The translations under genes and the position numbers were made by a program. From Anaerolineales bacterium (GTDB lineage Bacteria > Chloroflexota > Anaerolineae > Anaerolineales > Villigracilaceae), in assembly GCA_030680795.1 (NCBI GenBank), contig JAUXUL010000007.1, positions 124,001 to 188,000 on the forward strand: a DNA stretch of 64,000 nt. Direction: 5' to 3'. Positions 8,635-16,025 of the stretch are shown here, piece after piece. Each line of letters starts with the position of its first letter. Position 1 is the stretch's first letter. A model generated the notes under the pieces. It was not told the DNA's origin, did not search any database, and saw only the letters and a program-made list of their open reading frames with translations.

Positions 8635-10137
8635 CTATCGCCGCTCGTAGATGATGTAATCGTCTTTTTGAATTGTGACGGAATAATATTCATTCAAGAA
8701 TGCGCGCAGTTCGGGGAATCCGAGGGAGGTATCTTCGCCGGAGATCCAGGGCTTGTCTATGGCTGTGACTTCGACAATAAAACGCGGGGATGATTTTTGC
8801 AGTTCATCAATAAAATCCGCGCGCAGGTCTTGGATATACGGGTTTGAAACATGGTGATAGAAATAAAAGTCGAAGACATACGGCGTGGCGATGGGTGCGC
8901 GGGTTTCGAGCATGGCAAGCAATGTGCCGCCTGTCCAATCCAATGGTTGAACAGTGTCACCTGCTTCAAGGTTATTTTCGAGAAAACGCGCGATCTCATC
9001 CGCGCGGTCCGCAGAGGTGGCGATGGGTTGGTGATTTATCTGGCGAATAAATGCGGCGGAGGGGCGAACGTTAATGAAAACGACAAGAAAAAAGATGAAC
9101 GTTCCGCTTGAAAGATGAAGGCTTGTCCTGAGCAAAGTCGAAGGGTTGAAGGTCGAGAGGCATAATGATGCTAAAAGTATGATGAAATAAATGAATGGGA
9201 TGTAGTGATAGGGAAAGAACTGGCCTGATAACGCGGGGTAAATTGCATAGCACAACGCGAGACTTGCCAGCAGAAAGGTTTGCTTGTTTTGATGCAGATA
9301 AATACCGAGGATCGCTGGAATTAACCACAACCCGCTTCCGCCGAGACGCCAGGCCTGATCCAGCAAAAAGGACATTCGCCCCGCTGGAGGAGTGATCTCC
9401 ATTTGACCGTTGATCTGAGCGTATAACGGCCAGTAGTTTGCGGCAATGTTCAGGAAGGGGGTCCATGCGTTGTTAATAGCAAGCCATGCAATCACAATTG
9501 CAATTGGGATCATAAATCCAATTGCAGCGGGGAGGATGCTTTTTACGGCAGCATTGAGCAGGGAAATGTTGAGGCGTTTGGAAATGTCAGTGATGTCAAA
9601 GAGCAGGAAGGGCAACAGTCCGAGCGCGGCGTGGGGTTTGATGACTGCCGCCAGGCCGAAGAGAATGCCGAGGCTGAGTCTATGTTTGTGAGTCAGAGAG
9701 TCACGCATCCCCGCCAAAAGGGATAATGCAATGAAGATCAGCAAAAGATATTCGCGTTGAAGCGAGATGGATGGACCGCCTTGAAGATATTTCAAGCCAA
9801 AGAGAATGCCCGCCGCCAATGCGGATGTTTTGCCAAAGCGCCGCATAACGCGATAGGTAATGAAGATCAGCGCGGCGAGCAGAAGAATATCGAGAATACG
9901 GATGCGGAAGGCATTGAAACTACTGAGGCTGCCCAGTAAATAATAGGCCATGTAACTTCCTGGCATTTGAAAGTCGAAGATGTCACGAAAGGGAATGCGG
10001 CCTTCTGCTTGCATAAGGAAGGCTTCGTAAAAGAGCGGAGCTTCGTCATGCGCGATGGGCCAGTGAAGAGAGAATACGGCTTGAGCAATGAGTAATGCGA
10101 CAAGCAGAACGATAAGACCAATTGAAAGACGGCGCAT
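8635..10137 (-). CDS. glycosyltransferase family 39-like membrane protein
   Basis: 500 residues, about 11 membrane helices. The first outer loop carries AHDEAPLFYEAFLMQAEGRIPFRDIFDFQMPGS-type sequence: an acidic residue after TM1 (H-D-E), then Y-x-P-like and G-x-x-P-Y/F-R-D motifs seen in ArnT/PMT_2-type (GT-C) transferases that use polyprenyl-phosphate sugars. The last 130 residues form an outer soluble domain (VNVRPSAAFIRQINHQPIATSADRADEI onward). The segment LSTFNPSTLLRTSLHLSS, about residues 336-353, is a translated copy of the TCCTGAGCAAAGTCGAAGG repeat (9112-9148). ATG at 10137. With the next gene (10-base gap) it forms a two-gene unit. The sugar and the acceptor are unknown. Confidence 0.75.
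   Translation of the reverse strand: MRRLSIGLIVLLVALLIAQAVFSLHWPIAHDEAPLFYEAFLMQAEGRIPFRDIFDFQMPGSYMAYYLLGSLSSFNAFRIRILDILLLAALIFITYRVMRRFGKTSALAAGILFGLKYLQGGPSISLQREYLLLIFIALSLLAGMRDSLTHKHRLSLGILFGLAAVIKPHAALGLLPFLLFDITDISKRLNISLLNAAVKSILPAAIGFMIPIAIVIAWLAINNAWTPFLNIAANYWPLYAQINGQMEITPPAGRMSFLLDQAWRLGGSGLWLIPAILGIYLHQNKQTFLLASLALCYAIYPALSGQFFPYHYIPFIYFIILLASLCLSTFNPSTLLRTSLHLSSGTFIFFLVVFINVRPSAAFIRQINHQPIATSADRADEIARFLENNLEAGDTVQPLDWTGGTLLAMLETRAPIATPYVFDFYFYHHVSNPYIQDLRADFIDELQKSSPRFIVEVTAIDKPWISGEDTSLGFPELRAFLNEYYSVTIQKDDYIIYERR
9112..9148. repeat. TCCTGAGC-AAGTCGAAGG repeat inside a coding region
   Basis: AGATGAAGGCTTGTCCTGAG followed by CAAAGTCGAAGGG. A close copy is at 46803-46838 (5' of the second SDH/FRD flavoprotein gene) and a shorter one at 7894-7921 inside the neighbouring membrane protein gene. 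Confidence 0.75.
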
Positions 10138-10151
10138 TTTTAGCTGGTAAA

Positions 10152-10436
10152 CTATTGAATGAACTCCCCGCCCGTGATTTGTTGTTCGATCAAAGTGCGG
10201 GCTGGCGTGAATTTACATGTGACCTCCACACGTTGAAAACACATGCCATCGCCCATTAATACTTTGCGGGCATAGTACACCTCGCCGCCTTCTTCATATT
10301 CCACGCTGGGGTCATTGTCCAAGTCCACGCGTCCATCAAGGGTCTCGCCGCAGCGCAGGCATTTGACTGTGAGTGTGTAATAGCGTTTTTCGGGTTTGGC
10401 GGAAGTTCCACCGAAGAGTTTTTGGAGGAGATTCAT
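10152..10436 (-). CDS. small conserved protein with one CxxC pair
   Basis: 94 residues. MNLLQKLFGG leader, then YYTLTVKCLRCGETLDGRVDLDNDPSVEYEEGG; the CLRC pair may bind a metal, and a further CFQ and TCKF pair near residues 66-75 (MCFQRVEVTCKF) could complete a four-cysteine site. The protein has no signal peptide or membrane helix. The ATG at 10436 has AAAGGA six to seven bases upstream and is preferred over an ATG six codons earlier. I do not recognise the family beyond a zinc-ribbon-like look; proteins of this kind occur as small conserved hypotheticals in Chloroflexota. It sits between a glycosyltransferase-type gene and surE on the same strand. Confidence 0.7.
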   Translation of the reverse strand: MNLLQKLFGGTSAKPEKRYYTLTVKCLRCGETLDGRVDLDNDPSVEYEEGGEVYYARKVLMGDGMCFQRVEVTCKFTPARTLIEQQITGGEFIQ

Positions 10437-10449
10437 GGTTATCCTTTTG

Positions 10450-10492
10450 ACCATGGACAGTAGACCGTGGACGATGGTTGCTTGTCCATGGT
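10450..10492. repeat. GTGGACGGTAGACC-type inverted repeat
   Basis: ACCATGGACA on the left and TGTCCATGGT on the right enclose TAGACCGTGGAC. Related copies occur at 41491-41555, near 8627-8645, at 38815-38835, and translated inside rsmI (21931-21957) and pyrC (53664-53690). Confidence 0.7.
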
Positions 10493-10499
10493 CTGTTAC

Positions 10500-11264
10500 T
10501 CAAAATTTCCAATTCTTCAACACATCCATCGCCTTGTAATGCGTGAGATCCAATTGCAGCGGCGTAATGGACACATACCCTTGAGCCAGCGCGCCAAAAT
10601 CTGTACCGTCTTCCACAATGCCTGTGGGCGCTTCGCCGCCGATCCAGTAATACGGCTTGCCGCGCGGATCAACACGTTCATCCAATGCGTCGCGATAGAC
10701 ACGCAGTCCCTGACGCGTGATCATAAATCCCTTGAGTTCAACCTCAATCAAATACGGCACATTGACGTTCAGCACCACGCCTACGGGCAAGCCATCCGCG
10801 ATCACTTTTTCAGCCACGCGCCGTGCTATGGATGCCGCGCATGAATAATCCAACGCGCCTGCGTGACCTTCGGGCGAGTCGAGTGAAATTGCAATGCCTT
10901 TCACGCCTGCGATCACGGCTTCCATCGCAGCGGTGACAGTGCCCGAATAGGTGACGTCATGCCCGATATTTGCATTGGGGTTAATGCCTGACACAACCAG
11001 GTCAATCTGCTCTTCGATCAAACCAAGCAAAGGCAGTGCAACACAATCCGATGGCGCGCCGTCAGACATGAACGCGCTTGTTCCGTCAGCTAGAAATGTC
11101 TCCTTCACCCGCAATGGACGTTCCATCGTCTTCACATGCCCCGAAGCAGACCAGTTCTTATCGGGCGCAAAGACAGTCACTTTGCCAAGTTTGCGCATTT
11201 CCTGCGCGAGAGCGAGAAGTCCAGGCGCCTGCACGCCGTCATCGTTGGTAACTAGTATGTGCAT
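10500..11264 (-). CDS. surE: 5'/3'-nucleotidase SurE
   Basis: 254 residues. Metal-dependent phosphatase acting on nucleoside monophosphates in the cytoplasm. The N-terminus MHILVTNDDGVQAPGL contains the catalytic Asp8-Asp9 pair; further family motifs are VFAPDKNWSASGH (with the conserved Ser loop), DGAPSDCVALPL and VVSGINPNANIGHDVTYSGTV (metal-binding Asn and phosphate-binding loop). The later part (GVVLNVNVPYLIEVELKGFMITRQGLRVY) matches the swapped C-terminal region. Length is normal. The gene is on the minus strand with the small CxxC gene downstream; a GTGGACGGTAGACC-type repeat lies between them. Confidence 0.95.
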   Translation of the reverse strand: MHILVTNDDGVQAPGLLALAQEMRKLGKVTVFAPDKNWSASGHVKTMERPLRVKETFLADGTSAFMSDGAPSDCVALPLLGLIEEQIDLVVSGINPNANIGHDVTYSGTVTAAMEAVIAGVKGIAISLDSPEGHAGALDYSCAASIARRVAEKVIADGLPVGVVLNVNVPYLIEVELKGFMITRQGLRVYRDALDERVDPRGKPYYWIGGEAPTGIVEDGTDFGALAQGYVSITPLQLDLTHYKAMDVLKNWKF

Positions 11265-11344
11265 GGGTTTATTTCCGATTTTTTGATTTACGATTGGTGA
11301 TTGGAATTATAACGCTATATATCCCCACCTCTTCTATGCTCAAA

Positions 11345-11374
11345 TAAAAACGTCCCGCGCATCTGCGAGACGTT
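11345..11374 (-). terminator. intrinsic terminator of the CatE operon
   Basis: On the minus strand AACGTCTCGC and GCGGGACGTT form a stem with one wobble, followed by TTTTATTT. It lies just after the stop of the VOC gene at 11382. Confidence 0.85.
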
Positions 11375-11381
11375 CATTTAC

Positions 11382-12293
11382 TTACACTGTTCTCAACACA
11401 ACCCCATTTTGTGACGGGTCGTACAGCAGTAGACCCTCTTCTATTTGATTGGATGGAATTCCTGCTTTATTAATTCTTTCTATCACATCATCCAACGCTT
11501 TTTGATTTGGCAAGTCAATGGTGAAGTAACGCAGGCCAACCGCATCTGTTTGCGGAGGTGGTGCACCTTCGCCTTGCCAGGCGTTCAGTCCCAGGTGATG
11601 ATGATATCCACCCGCGGAGATGAACGCAGCCTTGAATGTGGATGAATTTCCCATCACATCAAACCCGATCATGCCGTGATAAAAATCCACGGCCTCCAGC
11701 ACGTTACGCACATGCAAATGGACGTGTCCCACGCGTGTTTCGAGTGGAAGCGGGTCATCCAATTTATCATCTTCTTTGAGATGGCTGAACAATGCTTCCA
11801 CATCCAAAGGTTCGCGTCCACTGCTCAATGTGCCGTCGGTGCGGCGGGTGACAAAATCATTATTCTCAATGATGAACGTGCCATCTTCGGGAGATTCACA
11901 ATACAGTTCGATTCCATTCCCTTCAGGGTCATCGAGATAGGTGGTCTTGGTCATGATGTGGTCAGTGGGGGAGTTGCGATATTTCAAGGCAAACAAACGC
12001 GCCACCGCACGCGCCAATTCACGGCGGTTCGGGAACAGGACAGCGAAGTGGTACAACCCAGTCACACCGCGATATTTTTTCAGGTCCGGTTCTTCGATCA
12101 GGCGCAGCAAGTCCGCGCCGCCCGCGCCAAGTCCCGCTTTGTTGTTCTCGCGCCAGTGGAGTTTGAATCCAAGCGTCTGCTGATAGAACAGGATCTGATT
12201 ATCAAGATTGGCAACCGTTAAAGAGACACATCCCATTAAAGTGGCAGGGTGAATGGAGAACACTGTATTGTTTACGGTTTGGGTTTGTTTCAT
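11382..12293 (-). CDS. VOC-family ring-cleavage dioxygenase, CatE-like
   Basis: 303 residues with two VOC (glyoxalase/extradiol dioxygenase) modules. Module 1: VSLTVANLDNQILFYQQTLGF, GLYHFAVLFPNRRELARAV, DDPEGNGIELY. Module 2: GHVHLHVRNVLEAVDFYHGMIGFDV, GGYHHHLGLNAW, YFTIDLPN. The histidines of GHVHLHV and GGYHHHLGLN are the likely Fe(II) ligands. The order and spacing of motifs match B. subtilis CatE (catechol-2,3-dioxygenase), which protects against catechols; the assignment is by family resemblance. It is the last gene of the minus-strand operon DoxX - NADP oxidoreductase - LUD - VOC, 67 bases after the LUD gene, and is followed by a terminator. Confidence 0.85.
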   Translation of the reverse strand: MKQTQTVNNTVFSIHPATLMGCVSLTVANLDNQILFYQQTLGFKLHWRENNKAGLGAGGADLLRLIEEPDLKKYRGVTGLYHFAVLFPNRRELARAVARLFALKYRNSPTDHIMTKTTYLDDPEGNGIELYCESPEDGTFIIENNDFVTRRTDGTLSSGREPLDVEALFSHLKEDDKLDDPLPLETRVGHVHLHVRNVLEAVDFYHGMIGFDVMGNSSTFKAAFISAGGYHHHLGLNAWQGEGAPPPQTDAVGLRYFTIDLPNQKALDDVIERINKAGIPSNQIEEGLLLYDPSQNGVVLRTV

Positions 12294-12360
12294 TTTTTCT
12301 CTTGTAGTTTTTGATTACTGTCTATTGGATGGACGACGTTACTGTGAGTTTAATTTCTTT

Positions 12361-13008
12361 TTAGAATCCCAATTCTTCCTTGACAATAATCATTGTGATA
12401 CGGTTTGGGCGGAATTCCCGATTAACGATCAACACTTTGTTGACAGCAGTGCTGGCTTTATAGAGTTCCTGCATATGTTCCTGCTCAAGAGAAAGAACGT
12501 GCTCCTGGATGCGGCGCAAGCCTTCATTCAAATCTTTCACAATTTTCTGGGAACCGACCACCCAGATTACCTTGCCTGCACCAGAAGCATAGGGTCCAAG
12601 TTGACTGCCCGTGTTTGATGCAATCAAGACATGACCATCTTCAGTCACCGCATGAACACTGCCAGCGGCATAATCAGGCGCGCCTCCCAGTTTACGAATT
12701 TCACGCCCCTGAGTCTCGCGATTCATTGCAAACATCTTGGGACGCAGCGCATCAAAACGTCCCGATTGATCAATCTCATCTTTAATGCCCAGTTTTTCAA
12801 GCGTTACAGAAGCGCCGAGAAAGACTTCTGCTCCATCGGGAACCAATTCAAAGAACAGTCGTTTCGCCTCAGCGCCGTTTTCGGCAATCAATACCTGAAT
12901 GCCATTAGCTTCGAGCGCTTTCGAAGTCCGCTCAACTGTTTCATCATTTGCCAGTCTGGCAAATTCCTCAATTGGAGTTGGTGTAATATTTCTACTTAAA
13001 GTGACCAT
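12361..13008 (-). CDS. LUD-domain protein (LutC/YkgG family)
   Basis: 215 residues. Family members act in or near lactate-utilisation iron-sulfur complexes, or stand alone. Visible motifs: NGIQVLIAENGAEAKRLFFELVPDGAEVFLGASVTLEKLG, the AMNRETQGREIRKLGGAPDYAAGSVHAVTEDG stretch, then LIASNTGSQLGPYASGAGKVIWVVGSQKIV, which is the conserved nucleotide-like binding loop of the LUD fold. No LutA or LutB gene is nearby, so a role in lactate oxidation is not supported here. It lies 7 bases downstream of the NADP-oxidoreductase gene and so is translated from the same mRNA. Its substrate is unknown; the context points to redox or electrophile stress. Confidence 0.85.
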   Translation of the reverse strand: MVTLSRNITPTPIEEFARLANDETVERTSKALEANGIQVLIAENGAEAKRLFFELVPDGAEVFLGASVTLEKLGIKDEIDQSGRFDALRPKMFAMNRETQGREIRKLGGAPDYAAGSVHAVTEDGHVLIASNTGSQLGPYASGAGKVIWVVGSQKIVKDLNEGLRRIQEHVLSLEQEHMQELYKASTAVNKVLIVNREFRPNRITMIIVKEELGF

Positions 13009-13015
13009 ACTAAAA

Positions 13016-13660
13016 TTATCCTAGTATCTTTACAGCACTGCCCCAATTCGTGCCGAGCGCGCCTTGCATGGTAATGTGCAGGAGTTGCATTCCTTCGATC
13101 TGGCGGGCGCGACTTAATGGACCAGTGTCAATCGCACGCATGCCGCCATCTGTTACCAGTTGAGAAACCTTGTTCTTCGCGTCGGCATCGTCACCTGCAA
13201 TAAAAACATCGAGCGGCTGACCAGCCACTTCGCCTGCAAGAAGTGTGCCTGCGAAAGTGGTATTGAAAGCCTTCACCACTTTCACACCGTATGCAATCGC
13301 CTTCGCCAAATCTTCCGCAGAGGATGAATCGGGGGCGGTGGCAAGACCATCGTATGTGGAGTTCAATGGGTTGGCAATATCAACGACGACCTTACCAGAA
13401 AGTTTCGCGCCGAGTTGTTTTGCGATCTCGATGTTTGTGCCATACCAAACAGCCAGCACAACCACATCCCCAAGCACTGCATCGCCAAGGCTTGCAGTGG
13501 AAATCGTCGCACCCTTTTTTGCTGATGCCTTCACATCTGCGGCTGTCTTTTCTGCCACTTCAGGATTCGCATCCACAAAAGTGACCGAGTGGCCGCCTGC
13601 TACTGCGCGGGTTCCGATCCCGCGCCCCATATTCCCAGATCCAATAATTGTTATGTTCAT
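13016..13660 (-). CDS. NADP(H)-binding oxidoreductase, NPD-type (F420-dependent reductase family)
   Basis: 214 residues. Rossmann fold beginning MNITIIGSGNMGRGIGTRAVAGGHSVTFVD (GxGNMG loop at residues 7-12). It continues with VVVLAVWYGTNIEIAKQLG, VVVDIANPLNSTYDGL and VKAFNTTFAGTLLAGEVAGQPLDVFIAGDD, which match the family of NADPH:F420 oxidoreductase-like proteins that also includes STEAP-like reductases. Whether it uses F420 cannot be read from the sequence; many members in bacteria without F420 are NADP-dependent reductases of unknown substrate. It follows the DoxX gene by 23 bases on the minus strand. Confidence 0.85.
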   Translation of the reverse strand: MNITIIGSGNMGRGIGTRAVAGGHSVTFVDANPEVAEKTAADVKASAKKGATISTASLGDAVLGDVVVLAVWYGTNIEIAKQLGAKLSGKVVVDIANPLNSTYDGLATAPDSSSAEDLAKAIAYGVKVVKAFNTTFAGTLLAGEVAGQPLDVFIAGDDADAKNKVSQLVTDGGMRAIDTGPLSRARQIEGMQLLHITMQGALGTNWGSAVKILG

Positions 13661-13683
13661 GATTTTCCTCGTAATATCCGTTT

Positions 13684-14073
13684 TTAGAATCCGATGCTGA
13701 AGGGCCAGGGCTGGGGGATCGCCAGAAGAACCAGCGTGTATCCTAGAAGGCCCATGTTCTTGGTGAACGCGACTGTCTCGTTCATCTTCATGGACTGGTC
13801 TTCAACAGCCCAGAAGCTGTGCATCATGAAGGTGACAGGCACCAGGAAGAGGGCGAGCGCCGTAACGGCAACAACAGGGTAAACGCCTGTTAAAATGCTT
13901 AAACTACCGATCAGCAACAGCACGCCTGTGCCGGGTACGGCAATATCCGCCAGAGGCACGCCCTTCATCTTGGCATACGGGATCATGAATTTGGCCTTGG
14001 TGAAGTGGTTGATCGCATTGTAGAACCAGTAAAGGCCAACTACGATGCGTCCGATGAGAAAAACGATTTCCAT
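13684..14073 (-). CDS. DoxX-family membrane protein (CatD-like)
   Basis: 129 residues, four membrane helices: IVFLIGRIVVGLYWFYNAINHF, DIAVPGTGVLLLIGSLSILTG, YPVVAVTALALFLVPVTFMMHSF and NMGLLGYTLVLLAIPQPW. The FYNAINHFTK motif after helix 1 and the P/G pattern of helix 2 are typical of DoxX. In B. subtilis the DoxX-type protein CatD is encoded with the dioxygenase CatE; the same two families occur in this operon. The ATG at 14073 has AAGGAGATATAA upstream. It is the first gene of the operon and is divergent from the TetR gene. Confidence 0.85.
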   Translation of the reverse strand: MEIVFLIGRIVVGLYWFYNAINHFTKAKFMIPYAKMKGVPLADIAVPGTGVLLLIGSLSILTGVYPVVAVTALALFLVPVTFMMHSFWAVEDQSMKMNETVAFTKNMGLLGYTLVLLAIPQPWPFSIGF

Positions 14074-14091
14074 TTTATATCTCCTTTGGTT

Positions 14092-14120
14092 TTGACAAAT
14101 ATCTGTTGGTGTGGTATCTT
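14092..14120 (+). promoter_or_regulatory. promoter of the TetR gene
   Basis: TTGACA at 14092-14097, a 17-base spacer, TATCTT at 14115-14120, reading right toward the TetR gene at 14229. The predicted start falls in the central palindrome at 14125-14150. Confidence 0.75.
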
Positions 14121-14124
14121 TTAT

Positions 14125-14150
14125 ACATCTGTTGCTTATTCAACAGATGT
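14125..14150. promoter_or_regulatory. central operator palindrome for the TetR regulator
   Basis: Perfect 10-bp inverted repeat ACATCTGTTG and CAACAGATGT with a 6-base centre, located between the -10 boxes of two promoters that face each other. A half-site (ATCTGTTGG) at 14100-14108 and a further inverted repeat CAACAAA/TTTGTTG (14185-14206) lie nearby. The TetR protein encoded to the right is the obvious candidate to bind. Confidence 0.7.
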
Positions 14151-14154
14151 TGTT

Positions 14155-14183
14155 AATTTACCAATTCATACCTGCAACGTCAA
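14155..14183 (-). promoter_or_regulatory. promoter of the DoxX-NADP oxidoreductase-LUD-VOC operon
   Basis: Reading leftward: TTGACG (14183-14178), 17-base spacer, TAAATT (14160-14155). The start would lie inside the same palindrome used by the opposite promoter. Confidence 0.65.
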
Positions 14184-14228
14184 CCAACAAAGATTATTAT
14201 TTGTTGACTAAGCAACACTGGAGACGAT

Positions 14229-14795
14229 ATGTTGCCTAACCCCGATGAAAAACTCGATCCCCGCGTCAAACGCACCCGCGGCCTGATTCTGGCATCCTTT
14301 GAGAGCCTCCTCGCTGAAAAAAACTTCAAGAATATCTCCGTTCAGGATGTGACTGACAAGGCGCAGATCAACCGCGCCACCTTTTACGCGCACTTTCAGG
14401 ATAAATACGTTCTGCTCGAAACCTTCATTAGCAAGATGTTCATGCAGGATATAGAAAAACGCACGTTGAACGTGTGCAGTTACAGTTCCGATAATCTACG
14501 AAACCTGATCCTCGCTGTATGTGAATTCCTTGGACGACTGCATACAAGCTGCGCCCAGCCGCACCAGCAGTTCGAGTCGTTGGTGGAGTCAACCATCAAG
14601 AAGCAGGTCTTCGATTTGTTATCCTACTGGCTGAGAAAATCAAAAGTCCCCACCGACATCCCCGCAACCGTGGCAGCCTGGGCGATCTATGGATTGGCAT
14701 CGCACTACAGCCATATGAAAAAACGCCCCATCCTCGATAAATTCGTGGACGAAGCGTTTCCGCTCGTGGCGGTCAATTTGGAGCAGTTTGCGTAA
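14229..14795 (+). CDS. TetR/AcrR-family transcriptional regulator
   Basis: 188 residues. N-terminal helix-turn-helix: TRGLILASFESLLAEKNFKNISVQDVTDKAQINRATFYAHFQDKYVLLETFI, a textbook TetR DNA-binding domain (residues about 18-68). The C-terminal ligand domain has two cysteines at VCEFLGRLHTSCAQ and one at NVCSYSS; these could sense electrophiles, but that is inference. ATG at 14229 with GGAG upstream. It is divergent from the DoxX operon and shares a 155-base control region with a perfect palindrome lying between both promoters, so it very likely represses both itself and the operon. The stop is followed by a strong hairpin. Confidence 0.9.
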   Translation: MLPNPDEKLDPRVKRTRGLILASFESLLAEKNFKNISVQDVTDKAQINRATFYAHFQDKYVLLETFISKMFMQDIEKRTLNVCSYSSDNLRNLILAVCEFLGRLHTSCAQPHQQFESLVESTIKKQVFDLLSYWLRKSKVPTDIPATVAAWAIYGLASHYSHMKKRPILDKFVDEAFPLVAVNLEQFA

Positions 14796-14797
14796 AT

Positions 14798-14824
14798 CAG
14801 CCCTCCTCATTGTGAGGAGGGCTG
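14798..14824 (+). terminator. hairpin after the TetR gene
   Basis: Perfect 12-bp stem (CAGCCCTCCTCA with TGAGGAGGGCTG) and a three-base loop, directly after the TetR stop. No T-run follows, so termination efficiency is uncertain. Confidence 0.65.
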
Positions 14825-14957
14825 GTGGTCGAGTCGAGTAGGCGGCGGTCGTCTGCCATATCAAGACCCAGCCCGACAAAGCAATTTCCGTTTTTGACAT
14901 GAAATTGCTTCACCTGCTCGCCGTTTAAGGCTCGCAGGTTCGCAATGACAAAATAGT

Positions 14958-16025
14958 TTATGTTTTCTCTTCACTCACTACAAGACCATTATGAAATATC
15001 GTCACTTTGTGCTCTGCGCTGATGTAAGCATGAACCGATGTGCCGGGCTGAATTAATTGTGTATGCGGCTTGAAGGCATGGATCAATTTCCCGGAAGACA
15101 GGCGCAGGCGATACTGGTAATATGCGCCGCGGAAGAAACGCGCCAGCACGAGCGCATTAGGATGATTGCGCTGGTCAAAATCCACATCATCGGCGCGAAT
15201 TGCAATTTCAACAGATGAATTGACGGGGATGTTCAATTTTTGGGGAATCAAACCAAGTTCCGTTTGAACTCCATCCTTTTGGGCAGTTCCCGGTAAAAAG
15301 TCACTGTCACCCATGAACTCCGCCACAAAGCGCGTCGCCGAGTCGTGGAAGATCTCTTCGGGCAATCCCACCTGCTCCAGATGCCCGTTTTGGAAGACGG
15401 CGAGTCGGTCACCCATGAAGAGCGCCTCCTCCTGGTCATGCGTGACGAAGACCGCCGTGGCGGACATTGCCTTCAAAATGCCGCGCACCTGCTCGCGGAC
15501 CTCGTGACGCAAGTCCGCATCGAGACTGCTGAACGGCTCATCCATCAACACCAAAACAGGACGCGGCGCCAACGCCCGCGCCAATGCCACCCGCTGACGT
15601 TCGCCTCCGGATAACTGATGCGGGTAGCGCTCCCCAAAATTTTCCAACCCGACGAGTTTCAACATGCCGAGCGTGGTCTCGCGTGCAATCGCGGCGGGCT
15701 GACCCTTCAAACCGAATTTGACGTTCCCGGACACGGTCAAATGCGGGAAAAGCGCGTGATCCTGAAAGACCATGCCGATGCCGCGCTTTTCGGGCGGAGT
15801 GAAATGCCCGGGGCTGGCAACCAACTGTCCCTTAATGTGAAGCGAGCCGCTGTCCGGGCGTTCGAGTCCGGCGATCAATCTTAAGGTCGTTGTCTTACCG
15901 CATCCGCTGGGACCGACGAGCGCGAGGATCTCACCGCTGCGAAGCGTGAACGAAATATCATCCACTGCGGGAGTTCCAGCAGAGGTGAATCTTTTTGTGA
16001 TGTTGCAAAGTTCTAATGCGTTCAT
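14958..16025 (-). CDS. fbpC: ferric-iron ABC transporter ATP-binding protein, FbpC-like
   Basis: 355 residues. Couples ATP hydrolysis to import through the permease encoded next to it. Walker A GPSGCGKTT near residue 36, signature LSGGERQRVALARAL, Walker B VLVMDEPFSSLD, His-switch VFVTHDQEEAL, and a C-terminal TOBE-type region (SVEIAIRADDVDF). The start MNALELCNITKRF at 16025 overlaps the permease stop by four bases (ATGA), which indicates translational coupling; in-frame codons further upstream belong to the permease gene. Last gene of the operon substrate-binding protein - permease - ATPase. Iron specificity rests on the binding protein and on the permease architecture; other members of this subfamily carry sulfate or polyamines. 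Confidence 0.9.
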   Translation of the reverse strand: MNALELCNITKRFTSAGTPAVDDISFTLRSGEILALVGPSGCGKTTTLRLIAGLERPDSGSLHIKGQLVASPGHFTPPEKRGIGMVFQDHALFPHLTVSGNVKFGLKGQPAAIARETTLGMLKLVGLENFGERYPHQLSGGERQRVALARALAPRPVLVLMDEPFSSLDADLRHEVREQVRGILKAMSATAVFVTHDQEEALFMGDRLAVFQNGHLEQVGLPEEIFHDSATRFVAEFMGDSDFLPGTAQKDGVQTELGLIPQKLNIPVNSSVEIAIRADDVDFDQRNHPNALVLARFFRGAYYQYRLRLSSGKLIHAFKPHTQLIQPGTSVHAYISAEHKVTIFHNGLVVSEEKT

